Positions 15,896 through 23,172 of a DNA stretch of 33,424 nt are shown piece by piece. The notes below the pieces were generated by a model, which did not search any database, had not been told where the DNA came from, and was given only the letters and a program-made list of their open reading frames with translations. A program made the position numbers and the translations under genes. The first letter of the stretch is position 1. Each line of letters begins with the position of its first letter. The stretch is from contig JAQUNU010000001.1 of assembly GCA_028717445.1 (NCBI GenBank), forward strand, positions 1 to 33,424. The letters are read 5' to 3'. The DNA comes from Candidatus Portnoyibacteriota bacterium. GTDB lineage: Bacteria > Patescibacteriota > Minisyncoccia > Portnoybacterales > GWB1-42-6.

Positions 15896-17307
15896 ATTTC
15901 TCTCCTAAACAAGGCTTTTATTTCGGAAAATGAAATTCCGCGGAAAACAAAAATAGACAAAAGATATAAAATAAAGCCAGCCAAAGCCGGCAGGATCAGG
16001 CCGAATCCGGAAAGCGACCAAAGAATCAAAGCCATCACAGCTGAAGCGGCCAAAGATTTTAAAAAAATATTTAGTTGGGGGAAATATCGGGCTGTTTTAA
16101 AAACAAAAATAACCATAAAGACAGTCACCAACGCCTCGGTTAAAAGAGTTGAAAAAGCGGCCGCCCAATAAGAAAATCGCGGAATAAAAATAATATTAAC
16201 CGAAACATTAATGACCGCTCCGAGGCTGTAGATTTTTGCCAAAGCCTTCTGTTTTCCTAAAGCAATAATTATGTTTGAAAACAGAGCGCCAAAAAAAATA
16301 AAGCCGGTTGCCAAGATCAAAATTTTCAAAACGCCTTCAGATTGAGAAAAACCCTGACCGGCAATAAGCGAAATAATGCCGTCTGAAAGAAAAAATGTGC
16401 CCACTACAAGCGGAACGACAAAAATCATCAGAATATCGAAAGCTCTTTGGGAGACAAGCTTAAATTTTATCTCTTGAGTCCAGGCGTATTTGGAAAGAAG
16501 CGGCATAACCAGACCGACAAACATCGACGGGAAAAAAATCAAGCTTTCAAGGACCTTATAGGCGACGCTGTAAATACCGACATCGCCCGCTTCCTTCATC
16601 AAGGAAAGCATGACCGTGTCTAATTTAAAATAAATCATTACCAAAATAGCGGAAATAGCCAGCGGAAAACTTTCAGCCAAGGTTTTTTTCCAAGCGCGAT
16701 GATCCCAAATAAGCTTAAAATCGACCTGGCGACGGGCAAACAACCAGACCAGAATAAAATTGACGAAACTGCTGACGCTGAATGCGATAACAATGCTCAA
16801 GAAGCCAGCCTTCTGCCAAATAAAAAAGGCCAGGAGCAAAAGCTGGGCCACGCGGCCGCCTAATTCCGCCAAAGCCACCCGGTCCATTTTTAAATGTTTC
16901 TGAAAAATAGCCATCAAAACCTGGGCGTTTGAAAGAAACCAATAGCCAGCCGAAGCCAAAGCAATCCCGGCTTTCGTTTCAGATGAATAGGGGAATAGAA
17001 GAGCAATCAGAGGCGCCGCGGCAAAAATAAAAAAGCCCGCCCAGAATCTAAGCGAGAAGGCCTGACTGATGATTTCTTTTTCCTCCGCTCCGTCCCTAGA
17101 AACATCCCTGACCGCGATCGAATAAAGACCTAAGTCTGCCAAAACAGAAAAAATATAAAGAAAGGCCAAAACTGTGCTGTAATTACCAAACCCGCCCTGA
17201 CCCAAATATCTGGTAATAAGACCCACGGCCACGAGCGCCAGAGCCGTTGAAAGCACCCGGGAAGCGGCCGAAAGAAGAGTGTTGTAGGCGATCTTTTTTG
17301 CCAACAT
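15892..17307 (-). CDS. Wzx-type polysaccharide flippase (MOP/MATE superfamily)
   Basis: The 471-residue protein has 12-14 predicted membrane helices. The opening KKIAYNTLLSAASRVLSTALALVAVGLITRYLG is typical of the polysaccharide biosynthesis export family, as are YSIAVRDVSRDGAEEKEI and YSVAYKVLESLIFFPSMF later. These proteins move lipid-linked oligosaccharide across the cytoplasmic membrane. It begins 10 bases after jag and runs into the two ligase-like genes, forming a three-gene export and polymerisation cassette. No glycosyltransferase is present in the window, so the sugar units must be made by genes elsewhere. Confidence 0.9.
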   Translation of the reverse strand: MLAKKIAYNTLLSAASRVLSTALALVAVGLITRYLGQGGFGNYSTVLAFLYIFSVLADLGLYSIAVRDVSRDGAEEKEIISQAFSLRFWAGFFIFAAAPLIALLFPYSSETKAGIALASAGYWFLSNAQVLMAIFQKHLKMDRVALAELGGRVAQLLLLAFFIWQKAGFLSIVIAFSVSSFVNFILVWLFARRQVDFKLIWDHRAWKKTLAESFPLAISAILVMIYFKLDTVMLSLMKEAGDVGIYSVAYKVLESLIFFPSMFVGLVMPLLSKYAWTQEIKFKLVSQRAFDILMIFVVPLVVGTFFLSDGIISLIAGQGFSQSEGVLKILILATGFIFFGALFSNIIIALGKQKALAKIYSLGAVINVSVNIIFIPRFSYWAAAFSTLLTEALVTVFMVIFVFKTARYFPQLNIFLKSLAASAVMALILWSLSGFGLILPALAGFILYLLSIFVFRGISFSEIKALFRREI

Positions 17308-17317
17308 CGAAATAAAA

Positions 17318-17779
17318 CTATAGAACAGGCCTTATAATAATCCTCCTGTCTGGTCCAATGCCCGAGCTTTCCGCAATGACACCTTCCTGATCTTTCAGGG
17401 CTAAATGAATAATCCGCCGCTCAAAAGCGGACATTGCTTCTAAGATTTTTTCTTTTTTCCCGTCTCTCACTTCTTGAGCCACCCGCAAGGCCATCTCTTT
17501 TAAAAATCGGAGACGGGCAGATCGATAATTATTTATGTCAATGATAAAATGAGGACATTCAGGCCCGGTTTTTTTAGCCATCATTATTTTGGCCAGATAT
17601 TGCAAAGCCTCCAAGGTCTCTCCTCCCTGGCCAATTAAAAATCCCGCCTCATCGCTTTCAATATTAACCGTCAAAAAATCGCCTTCATCTATCTGAACAG
17701 GGCCTCTCGGCTCAAAATCCATCCGGGAAAGAAGATCATGAACCAAAGTTTTTAAATTTTCTTTAAGATTGCTTTCCAT
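17318..17779 (-). CDS. khpB: KH/R3H RNA-binding protein KhpB (Jag, SpoIIIJ-associated)
   Basis: The protein has 153 residues. A KH domain carries the GQGG loop at residues 50-53 (FLIGQGGETLEALQ), followed by an R3H domain with the R-x3-H pattern in ERRIIHLAL and the closing GPDRRIIIRP. The N-terminal Jag_N domain found in many homologues is missing, as is common in small genomes. KhpB binds RNA, in Firmicutes together with KhpA, and affects division and envelope gene expression. It overlaps the end of yidC by 17 bases, the conserved order next to the YidC insertase. Confidence 0.95.
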   Translation of the reverse strand: MESNLKENLKTLVHDLLSRMDFEPRGPVQIDEGDFLTVNIESDEAGFLIGQGGETLEALQYLAKIMMAKKTGPECPHFIIDINNYRSARLRFLKEMALRVAQEVRDGKKEKILEAMSAFERRIIHLALKDQEGVIAESSGIGPDRRIIIRPVL

Positions 17780-18476
17780 TTTTTTTAAGAAAAAAATATT
17801 GCTGAATAATAGTTAAAATATTGCTGAGCGTCCAATAAAGCGCCAATCCCGCTGGAAATTTTATTCCAAGAAAAACCGTCATAACCGGAAAGACATAAAG
17901 CATCTGTTTATTCATCAGGCCGGCAAAATCGTTTTTTCCGGAAGCCGGCTTGTTCGTCATCATCATTTTTGACTGAATAAATTGAGTTATGCCAGCGAGC
18001 ACTCCAAAGATTATGCTGCCCTTGGCCAAATCCACTATCCCAAGGAAAAAATGATTAATTGTCTCAGGCCGTTCAATAAACCAATAAAGACTTTTAAGTT
18101 TTTCGGGATCAAGACCGGTGCGGAAAACGGTGAACATCGCGATTAATACAAGGAACTGGATGATTAACGGCAGGCAGCCGGCGGCTGGATTAACCTTGTG
18201 CTCCTTATATAATTCCATCATGGCCCGGCCCTGCTTCTCCCGATCGTTTTTATATTTCTCCTGAATTTCTTTTATTTTCGGCTGGATGGCCTGGGTCTCT
18301 TTCTGGGATTTTATGGCCTTCTGCGAAACTGGAAAAAGTATCAGTTTTATCAAAATCGTTAAAATGATAATGGCCAGCCCAAAATCATGCCCCGGGATTT
18401 GATTGTATAAAAAAATAAGGCTGTTGAAAAGCGGCCGATAAAGAACTTCATTAAAAAGATAGCTAAGAAATTCCAT
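17763..18476 (-). CDS. yidC: Membrane protein insertase YidC/Oxa1/SpoIIIJ
   Basis: The 237-residue protein is the short, Gram-positive-like form of YidC without the large periplasmic P1 domain. The hydrophobic core includes FGLAIIILTILIKLILFPVS. It is followed by the charged cytoplasmic hairpin (QPKIKEIQEKYKNDREKQG) and MMELYKEHKVNPAAGCLPLIIQ, the family signature, then three more membrane segments ending LALYWTLSNILTIIQQYF. YidC inserts small membrane proteins alone or with SecYEG. Its start overlaps the yidD stop by one base (TAATG). Confidence 0.96.
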   Translation of the reverse strand: MEFLSYLFNEVLYRPLFNSLIFLYNQIPGHDFGLAIIILTILIKLILFPVSQKAIKSQKETQAIQPKIKEIQEKYKNDREKQGRAMMELYKEHKVNPAAGCLPLIIQFLVLIAMFTVFRTGLDPEKLKSLYWFIERPETINHFFLGIVDLAKGSIIFGVLAGITQFIQSKMMMTNKPASGKNDFAGLMNKQMLYVFPVMTVFLGIKFPAGLALYWTLSNILTIIQQYFFLKKNGKQS

Positions 18477-18742
18477 TAAGGGAGGGGATCTAGGCCACCA
18501 TGATTAAAAGGATGACATCTGATGATCCTTTTAAAACTAAGCCAGAACCCTTTAAAAATGCCAAATTTTTCAAATGCAAGATAACTGTAATGCGAGCATG
18601 AAGGCCAAAACCGGCAAGTTTGTCTTCGATTCCTGAAAATCCCGCTCTCTGGAGATAAAAATATCTGATAGAATTTAATCAGAATCATAAATGGTTTAGC
18701 TGGCCAAAAGACCAACCCCCTCCAAAAGGCCGAGAATTTCAT
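18476..18742 (-). CDS. yidD: Membrane protein insertion efficiency factor YidD
   Basis: YidD is a small cysteine-rich membrane-associated protein that helps YidC. The signature is intact: CRFWPSCSHYSYLAFEKFG, then FKRIIRCHPFNHGGLDP. The longest open frame starts at 18802, but I chose the ATG at 18742. That gives 88 residues (MKFSAFWRGLVFWPAKPF), close to the usual family length, and reduces the overlap with rnpA to 47 bases. The overlap of yidD with the 3' end of rnpA is common. A weak GGGAC lies 10 bases upstream. Confidence 0.92.
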   Translation of the reverse strand: MKFSAFWRGLVFWPAKPFMILIKFYQIFLSPESGIFRNRRQTCRFWPSCSHYSYLAFEKFGIFKGFWLSFKRIIRCHPFNHGGLDPLP

Positions 18743-19037
18743 TTTCAATGTCCCGCTGGTTTTTTCCAATAATATTTTTTTTGGCGATAAGAGCATAGTC
18801 ATATTCGTTCAACCGGGGCAAAAGCCGAAAAAAAATTTCACTTAAATACCGCCTGATCTTGTTGCGTTCGTGGGCTTTTTTAGCTGTTTTAGCGCTAACC
18901 AAAAAAAGGAAGCGGGTCTGGCCGGGGCCGCTTTTAAAATATCTGATATCAACTAAATTGCCCTTGATTGACCGGCCGGCTTTCAATAAATTCTTAATTT
19001 CTTTTTCCCGGCTCAAACGGTTTTTTTTAGGGAGCAT
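18696..19037 (-). CDS. rnpA: Ribonuclease P protein component
   Basis: This 113-residue basic protein is the protein subunit of RNase P, which removes 5' leaders from tRNA precursors. The characteristic RNR motif is ERNKIRRYLSE (about residues 58-68), preceded by the central strand FLFLVSAKTAKKAHERN. The N-terminus LPKKNRLSREKEI is typical. It follows rpmH with one base between stop and start, and its end overlaps yidD. The RNA subunit is not in the window. Confidence 0.95.
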   Translation of the reverse strand: MLPKKNRLSREKEIKNLLKAGRSIKGNLVDIRYFKSGPGQTRFLFLVSAKTAKKAHERNKIRRYLSEIFFRLLPRLNEYDYALIAKKNIIGKNQRDIENEILGLLEGVGLLAS

Positions 19038-19038
19038 C

Positions 19039-19173
19039 TTAGACGGTTAATCTTTTTCTTTTTTTGGCTCTTCTTTTGTTTAAAACGCGGCGACCGCCAA
19101 ATTTGCCCATTCTCGCCAAGAATCCGTGCGTTCTCTTTCTTTTTTTCTTTTTTGGTTTATAAGTTTGGCTCAT
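19039..19173 (-). CDS. rpmH: 50S ribosomal protein L34
   Basis: This 44-residue, very basic protein is encoded on the minus strand just upstream of rnpA. Translation gives MSQTYKPKKKKRKRTHGFLA at the start, then RMGKFGGRRVLNKRRAKKRK and a short end. The THGFLARM and GRRVL...RRAKKRKRL blocks are the L34 signature. The rpmH-rnpA order beside dnaA is the conserved bacterial origin arrangement. No SD precedes it, but a good promoter lies about 40 bases upstream. Confidence 0.97.
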   Translation of the reverse strand: MSQTYKPKKKKRKRTHGFLARMGKFGGRRVLNKRRAKKRKRLTV

Positions 19174-19215
19174 AAAAATAAAAAATATTAGCTGCTTTGA
19201 CACCAAATTAAGTTT

Positions 19216-19244
19216 AGTATAGTATTAAATAACCTCAAAGTCAA
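19216..19244 (-). promoter_or_regulatory. Promoter of the rpmH-rnpA-yidD-yidC-jag operon
   Basis: On the minus strand TTGACT (19239-19244) and TATACT (19216-19221) are separated by exactly 17 bp. Five of six positions match the sigma70 consensus in each. Transcription would start near 19209, giving a leader of about 36 bases before rpmH. Confidence 0.7.
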
Positions 19245-19342
19245 TTTTTTGAATACAAAAAAGAGATTTGTAAAAATTCGCTCCTCCACAATATTTTCAC
19301 AACTTATCAACAAAACAAGTTATTTAACGGGCTTAAATTTAC

Positions 19343-19372
19343 TTCCCATTAACTTTTTATTTTTGATATAAT
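19343..19372 (+). promoter_or_regulatory. Probable dnaA promoter with extended -10 and nearby DnaA-box-like sites
   Basis: TGATATAAT at 19364-19372 is a perfect -10 with a TGn extension. TTCCCA at 19343, with an 18-bp spacer, is a moderate -35. A one-mismatch DnaA box TTATCAACA lies at 19304-19312, and a partial one (ATTTTCACA) ends at 19301. Autoregulation by DnaA is the usual situation for this gene and fits. The leader is about 70 bases and has no SD before the ATG. Confidence 0.6.
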
Positions 19373-19447
19373 TCTATAAACGGCGAAAAGAGGCCTTGAA
19401 CAAAAGCGTGGCCTAAAATTTAAAAGCACGCACCGCAAAAAAATCAT

Positions 19448-20812
19448 ATGACCAATCAGGAACTTTGGCAGGCGGCCTTAGGAGAAATCGAACTAAATAT
19501 TTCCAAGACCAACTTCATAACCTGGTTCAAAAGCACCGAGATCGTCAAAATAAAGGATGGCGCGGTGACCGTTGGCGTGCCCAATGGCTTTGCTAAAGAA
19601 TGGCTGGAAAATAAGTATAACAAGCTGATCTTAAAGGCCTTAAGGAATATCTCGCCAGACACAAAGGAAATCGAATTCATTATCGGCGCCTTTTCTTCTC
19701 CGGATTCAGGCGACAGGCCTCTCAAGCTTAAAAAGAAAGAAACTGTTCTCGTGGGCCAGCCCTTCCAGGAGTTTGAGATCAACAAGGAAACCCACCTTAA
19801 TCCCAAATACACCTTCGATAATTTCATTGTCGGCTCATTCAATGAACTTGCGCGGGCCGCGGCCCAGGGCGTGGTCAAGAATTTGGGCGCTCTTTATAAT
19901 CCCTTCTTTATCTATGGGGGAGTGGGTCTTGGGAAAACCCACTTAATCCAGGCCATCGGCAACGAAACCGTCCGCCTTTATAAGAATGAAAAGAAGATCT
20001 GCTACATCAGTTCGGAAAAATTTACGAGCGAGCTAGTGGAATCTCTTTATAAAGGCCAGGTTGAAGAATTTAAAAACAATTATCGCCAAATCGATCTTTT
20101 AATTATCGACGACGTGCAGTTTTTAGCGGGCAAAGAAAAAACCCAGGAAGAATTCTTCCACACGTTCAACGCCCTTTATCAAAGCAACAAACAAATAGTC
20201 ATCAGCTCCGACCGGCCTCCAAAGGCCATCGCAACACTCGAAGAGCGGCTAAAATCCCGCTTTGAAGGCGGCATGATCGCCGATATCTCTTTCCCGGATT
20301 TTGAATCGCGCCTCGCGATTTTAAAAGCCAAGGTTATGGAAAAGAACTTTCAACTCTCGGAAGAAGTTCTTAATTATCTGGCTAATAACATCCAAAAAAA
20401 CATTAGAGAGCTGGAGGGGGCGCTGAACCGCTTGGTTATCTCCGAAAAGCTTAGCGGTTCAAGCGTTGACATTGACCAGGTCGCCAAGATTCTGACCGGC
20501 ATCAACTCCAGCCCCTCTAAAAAGATCAGCTTTAAGACCATCCTACAGGCTGTGGCCGAGTTCTACGACATCAACACCAGCCAGCTAATCAACCGCTGCC
20601 GGAAAAAAGAATTGGTCTACCCCAGACAGATCGCCATGTTTCTCATGCGCGAGGAATTGAAAAGCTCTTTTCCTTTCATCGGTGAAAAACTTGGCGGCCG
20701 GGATCACACCACGGTTATGTATGCCTGCGAAAAGCTGATCCGCGAAGTGGAAACAAACGAATCCCTCCAACAAGAGATTAATCTCATCAAAGAGCATATG
20801 TATAACAGATAA
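19448..20812 (+). CDS. dnaA: Chromosomal replication initiator DnaA
   Basis: The 454-residue protein has the four DnaA domains. Domain I (1-80) has ELWQAALGEIELNISKTNFITWF, domain II is short, and domain III is the AAA+ module. Walker A is GGVGLGKTHL (157-166) and Walker B is LLIIDDVQFLAGKE, followed by the sensor ERLKSRFEGG. Domain IV is the DNA-binding part with GGRDHTTVMYACEKL, which reads DnaA boxes. It initiates replication by melting the origin and loading the helicase. It is divergent from rpmH and followed by dnaN. Length is normal. Confidence 0.98.
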   Translation: MTNQELWQAALGEIELNISKTNFITWFKSTEIVKIKDGAVTVGVPNGFAKEWLENKYNKLILKALRNISPDTKEIEFIIGAFSSPDSGDRPLKLKKKETVLVGQPFQEFEINKETHLNPKYTFDNFIVGSFNELARAAAQGVVKNLGALYNPFFIYGGVGLGKTHLIQAIGNETVRLYKNEKKICYISSEKFTSELVESLYKGQVEEFKNNYRQIDLLIIDDVQFLAGKEKTQEEFFHTFNALYQSNKQIVISSDRPPKAIATLEERLKSRFEGGMIADISFPDFESRLAILKAKVMEKNFQLSEEVLNYLANNIQKNIRELEGALNRLVISEKLSGSSVDIDQVAKILTGINSSPSKKISFKTILQAVAEFYDINTSQLINRCRKKELVYPRQIAMFLMREELKSSFPFIGEKLGGRDHTTVMYACEKLIREVETNESLQQEINLIKEHMYNR

Positions 20813-21052
20813 GCAAAAACGAAGGCCGAAGGATCGGGATAACCCAGTGGATAAAACATTAAAAACCACGGGAACAAAACAGGATAAAAAAAGATACAAA
20901 CAAAATCCTAATATTCTCCACCGATTTATTCACAGACCCGTTCATTAATTTTTCCGCTTCAGTAAAAGATATTTTTACTTTTCCACAGAATATAATTTCT
21001 TAATAATAATTCTTTTTTTTCTTAATAGACATATAAAGAATTATTAATCAGT
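20813..21052 (+). other. Candidate oriC core between dnaA and dnaN
   Basis: This gene-free 240-bp stretch holds three DnaA-box matches: AGTGGATAA (20846-20854, reverse orientation, one mismatch), TTATTCACA (20926-20934) and TTTTCCACA (20979-20987). The last two fit the relaxed consensus TTWTNCACA. They are followed by a highly AT-rich block (20988-21050) containing TATAAT at 20991, suitable both as unwinding element and as dnaN promoter -10. The flanking clusters rpmH (minus) and dnaA (plus) point away from the locus, as is usual at an origin. Confidence 0.6.
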
Positions 21053-22156
21053 ATGAAAATCATCTGCCTTCAGGAAAATTTAAAAACCAGTTTAAATATC
21101 GCGCAGAATGTCGTCAGCCGGAATTTAACCCTGCCAATTTTGAACAACGTCCTGCTTGAAACTGAGAACGGCCGGCTGAAAGTTTCCTCTACCAATCTTG
21201 AAATAGGGATCAACACCTGGACCTCCGGAAAAATCGAAAAAACCGGCGCGATAACCTGTCCGGCCAAAACCCTAACCACTTTTATCAACAGCCTGCCTAA
21301 TAAAAAGATCGAGCTGGAAGTAAAAGGCGACAACCTGTCGATCAAATGCGAAACTTTTAAGGCCAGCATCAAGGGTTTACCCGCGGACGACTTTCCTTTA
21401 ATCCCTAAACTAAAAGAAAGGCCGATCTTTTCATTTAAAAACAACGAAATTTTTAAAAACGATCTGGCCCAAGTTATTGGCGCGGCGGCTGCTTCCGAAT
21501 CCCGGCCGGAGATATCGGGCATCTTTTTTAGTCTGGATAAAGAAGCGGTCAAAATAGTAGGCACGGACGGTTTCCGCCTGGCCGAGAAAACCATTCGGCA
21601 AAATAACGGGCCGGCCAGCCCTCTTTCCTTTATTGTTCCCCAGCGGACGATCCAGGAGTTGATTAGGATCTTAAGCGAAAAGGGAGGCCAGGAAATGAAT
21701 ATGGTTTTGGGCAGCAGCCAGATCCTGTTCGATATGGGCGACGTTCAGCTGATTTCCCGCTTAATAGACGGCCAATACCCGGATTACCAGCAGATTATCC
21801 CCAAGGGATTTGAGACCAAGGCCACGGTTTTAAAAGATGAATTTACCAATAACGTCCGGATCGCCAGCATCTTCTCAAGCAAGGTCAACGATATCCAGCT
21901 TACGCTCAAAGACAGCAAGATTGAATTTTCCGCGCAGGACGCGGATCTGGGAGAAAATAAATCCCAATTAGAAGCGCAGATCCAGGGCAAGGGCGTGCAG
22001 ATGAGTTTTAATTTCCGTTATTTGTTGGACGGTCTTTCAAATATCCCAACCAAGCAGGTTTTTGTCGGCCTGAACGCCGAAAACAGCCCGGCCATCTTAA
22101 AACCGGTGGGGGATGACAGTTTTTTGTATGTGATTATGCCGATAAAAACGGCGTAG
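21053..22156 (+). CDS. dnaN: DNA polymerase III beta sliding clamp
   Basis: The 367-residue protein is a complete three-domain sliding clamp. Recognisable parts are the start LQENLKTSLNIAQNVVSRNLTLPILNNVLLE with the family's alternating strands, the FSLDKEAVKIVGTDGFRLAE segment of domain 2, LISRLIDGQYPDYQQIIP at the domain 2-3 junction, and the C-terminal FLYVIMPIK. As a dimer it encircles DNA and tethers polymerase. It follows dnaA across the candidate origin. No recF follows; instead a repeat element and a DciA-type gene are next. Confidence 0.98.
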   Translation: MKIICLQENLKTSLNIAQNVVSRNLTLPILNNVLLETENGRLKVSSTNLEIGINTWTSGKIEKTGAITCPAKTLTTFINSLPNKKIELEVKGDNLSIKCETFKASIKGLPADDFPLIPKLKERPIFSFKNNEIFKNDLAQVIGAAAASESRPEISGIFFSLDKEAVKIVGTDGFRLAEKTIRQNNGPASPLSFIVPQRTIQELIRILSEKGGQEMNMVLGSSQILFDMGDVQLISRLIDGQYPDYQQIIPKGFETKATVLKDEFTNNVRIASIFSSKVNDIQLTLKDSKIEFSAQDADLGENKSQLEAQIQGKGVQMSFNFRYLLDGLSNIPTKQVFVGLNAENSPAILKPVGDDSFLYVIMPIKTA

Positions 22157-22162
22157 AATTCT

Positions 22163-22297
22163 TTTATGTTACTTTTCTGCTGTCAGAAAAGTAACATAAA
22201 GACTGCTTTGCCGGGCATAAAATTTTAAGAAAGATCGGATTCACTCCGCTCATCTCGATTTTCTGATAAAATTTTTGCCAGGCAAGATTGAAGAAAA
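22163..22297 (+). repeat. Palindromic intergenic repeat element, copy 1
   Basis: The element has two parts. First is a perfect hairpin at 22163-22200 with a 17-bp stem and loop CTGT. The second is a 105-bp core (22193-22297) whose ends form an imperfect inverted repeat of about 33 bp (CTTTGCCGGGCATAAAATTT against the complement of the GCCAGGCAAG end). The core recurs as the reverse complement at 27507-27611 with only one mismatch seen. No ORF of its own is credible. It resembles a MITE or REP-like element and sits between dnaN and the DciA gene. Confidence 0.85.
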
Positions 22298-22350
22298 GGC
22301 CAGATGCAGATATAGGATTTTTGAAACAAAAAAAGATAGACGTTTTTTCT

Positions 22351-22647
22351 ATGGCATGGACGGCTCTCAAAAGAATGTTGCCGGAAACGGTCCAAAAGTT
22401 GAATCTCGGGCCGGTTTTGGAATTTAATCAGTTGACAATCTGCTGGGACGGCATTTTAGCCGAAGAACTGGGCGAGCCATTCAGGAAAGTTTCAAAACCC
22501 ATCTCGCTTAAAAACAAAATTTTACTAGTGGACTGCTTAAACTCCACCTGGGCGCAAGAACTCCAATTCAAATGTGAGCCTATCAAAGAACGAGCCAACA
22601 AGCTGCTTCAAAAAGAAACAATCTGCCAGATTAGATTTATCAGCTAA
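22351..22647 (+). CDS. DUF721 / DciA-like protein (predicted replicative helicase loader)
   Basis: The conserved DUF721 domain shows an N-terminal helix, a central LTICWDGILAEELGEPFRKV, then the core ILLVDCLNSTWAQELQFKC and a closing ICQIRFIS. DciA-type DUF721 proteins help load the replicative helicase DnaB in bacteria lacking DnaC. The position right after dnaA-dnaN fits this. The start is uncertain. The ATG at 22351 gives 98 residues and keeps the whole domain. A TTG at 22321 has AGGA close upstream. A TTG at 22288 (119 residues) would begin inside the repeat element and is less likely. A terminator follows the stop. Confidence 0.78.
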   Translation: MAWTALKRMLPETVQKLNLGPVLEFNQLTICWDGILAEELGEPFRKVSKPISLKNKILLVDCLNSTWAQELQFKCEPIKERANKLLQKETICQIRFIS

Positions 22648-22651
22648 AAAA

Positions 22652-22676
22652 GAACGGCCGAAAGGCTGTTTTTTCG
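22652..22676 (+). terminator. Rho-independent terminator after the DUF721 gene
   Basis: ACGGCC-GAAA-GGCTGT forms a 6-bp stem (one G-T pair) with a GNRA tetraloop, followed by TTTTTT. It begins 5-7 bases after the stop codon. Confidence 0.75.
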
Positions 22677-22713
22677 AAACACTCAAAGGGATGGTCTGGT
22701 GAAGGAGATGGAA

Positions 22714-22818
22714 ATGGCAAGAGCGAAACGGAGTTTGTTGGATCGGTTGTTCGAGAAAATGGGCGTGACGGATTCGACCGAATGGTCGAAGAAATGTGCC
22801 GCGCTATTGCGAGAATGA
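22714..22818 (+). CDS. Very short hypothetical ORF (34 aa), possibly the 5' part of a frameshifted gene
   Basis: The start ATG at 22714 follows a strong SD (GAAGGAG at 22701-22707) at 6 bases, one of the best in the window. The peptide begins MARAKRSLLDRLFEKMGVTD and ends KKCAALLRE. It is basic and helical, with no recognised family. The DNA is far richer in GC than the surroundings. A second frame opens in the +1 register within it and continues to 22960 with protein-like composition. The two may therefore be halves of one gene broken by a frameshift or sequencing error, or two coupled genes. Confidence 0.4.
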   Translation: MARAKRSLLDRLFEKMGVTDSTEWSKKCAALLRE

Positions 22819-22822
22819 ATCG

Positions 22823-22960
22823 GTGTGTGTCGGTCCTAATTGCGCGGCCAAAGATGCGCTGCTGACCGTGGGCGCCAAGCTCGCGGAAAGGCCCGATTCG
22901 GCGGGGAAGATCGCCTTCTTTTCATATTTCCAGGTCGTCAAGGAAGTGGCCGAATCATGA
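22823..22960 (+). CDS. Very short hypothetical ORF (45 aa from GTG), possible 3' part of a frameshifted gene
   Basis: The frame is open from about 22769. A GTG at 22823 would give 45 residues containing VGPNC, LTVGAKLAERPD and a closing FSYFQVVKEVAES. The codon use is GC-rich (GCG, GCC, CTG), like the preceding ORF. If read together with its upstream open part, two more cysteines (YCENESVCVGPNC) form a small cysteine cluster. No SD stands before the GTG. Either translation is coupled to the preceding stop 4 bases earlier, or the two ORFs were one protein of about 80 residues. A strong terminator follows at 22981. Confidence 0.35.
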   Translation: MCVGPNCAAKDALLTVGAKLAERPDSAGKIAFFSYFQVVKEVAES

Positions 22961-22980
22961 GCGGCCACGGGTTATTGCGG

Positions 22981-23010
22981 GGCCGGTTCGTAAGAGCCGG
23001 CCTTCTTTTT
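22981..23010 (+). terminator. Strong rho-independent terminator closing the GC-rich cassette
   Basis: GGCCGGTTC-GTAA-GAGCCGGCC forms a 9-bp stem (one G-T pair) with a GNRA tetraloop, followed by TTCTTTTT. It lies 20 bases after the second small ORF. Confidence 0.85.
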
Positions 23011-23031
23011 GTCCTTAGACAGGGGACAATT

Positions 23032-23172
23032 ATGGAAAAAGGGGATAAATATGTTGAGAACGAGGACGATGAAGCGGTGTATGAAAATATTTCTTCGTCC
23101 TCAAATCCGCAGGTTACTCACAGACGAAGAAATAAAGGTATTCTTCTTAAAGGGTGGATAAGAGAGGGTTGA
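23032..23172 (+). CDS. Hypothetical small protein (46 aa)
   Basis: The ATG at 23032 is preceded by AGGGGA at a good SD distance. The peptide has an acidic first half (MEKGDKYVENEDDEAVYENI) and a basic second half (HRRRNKGILLKGWIREG), without signal peptide or membrane helix. A longer frame reaches back to 22840, but it runs through the terminator hairpin at 22981-23010 and overlaps the previous ORF, so I reject that start. No family is recognised, and coding status is uncertain. Confidence 0.4.
   Translation: MEKGDKYVENEDDEAVYENISSSSNPQVTHRRRNKGILLKGWIREG

Noticed and set aside
18743..18802. Longer yidD start at 18802
   Set aside because: It adds 20 residues with no similarity to the YidD N-terminus and deepens the overlap with rnpA.
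19197..19229. Plus-strand TTGACA at 19197 with a TAGTAT 17 bp downstream as dnaA promoter
   Set aside because: The -10 is weak and the start would lie over 200 bases before dnaA; the extended TGATATAAT at 19364 is far better. The same stretch carries the minus-strand rpmH promoter.
22163..22200. The 17-bp hairpin after dnaN as a rho-independent terminator
   Set aside because: No T-run follows the stem. It belongs to the repeat element, although it may still affect transcript ends.
22288..22350. Upstream TTG starts of the DUF721 gene
   Set aside because: The first TTG at 22288 lies in the end of the repeat element and would add residues outside the conserved domain. The TTG at 22321 remains possible but its AGGA is only 3 bases away.
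22840..23031. Long N-terminal extension of the 46-aa ORF (total 110 aa)
   Set aside because: It runs through a strong terminator hairpin at 22981-23010 and overlaps better-looking coding frames; its peptide (R/G-rich) looks like an out-of-frame reading of GC-rich DNA.
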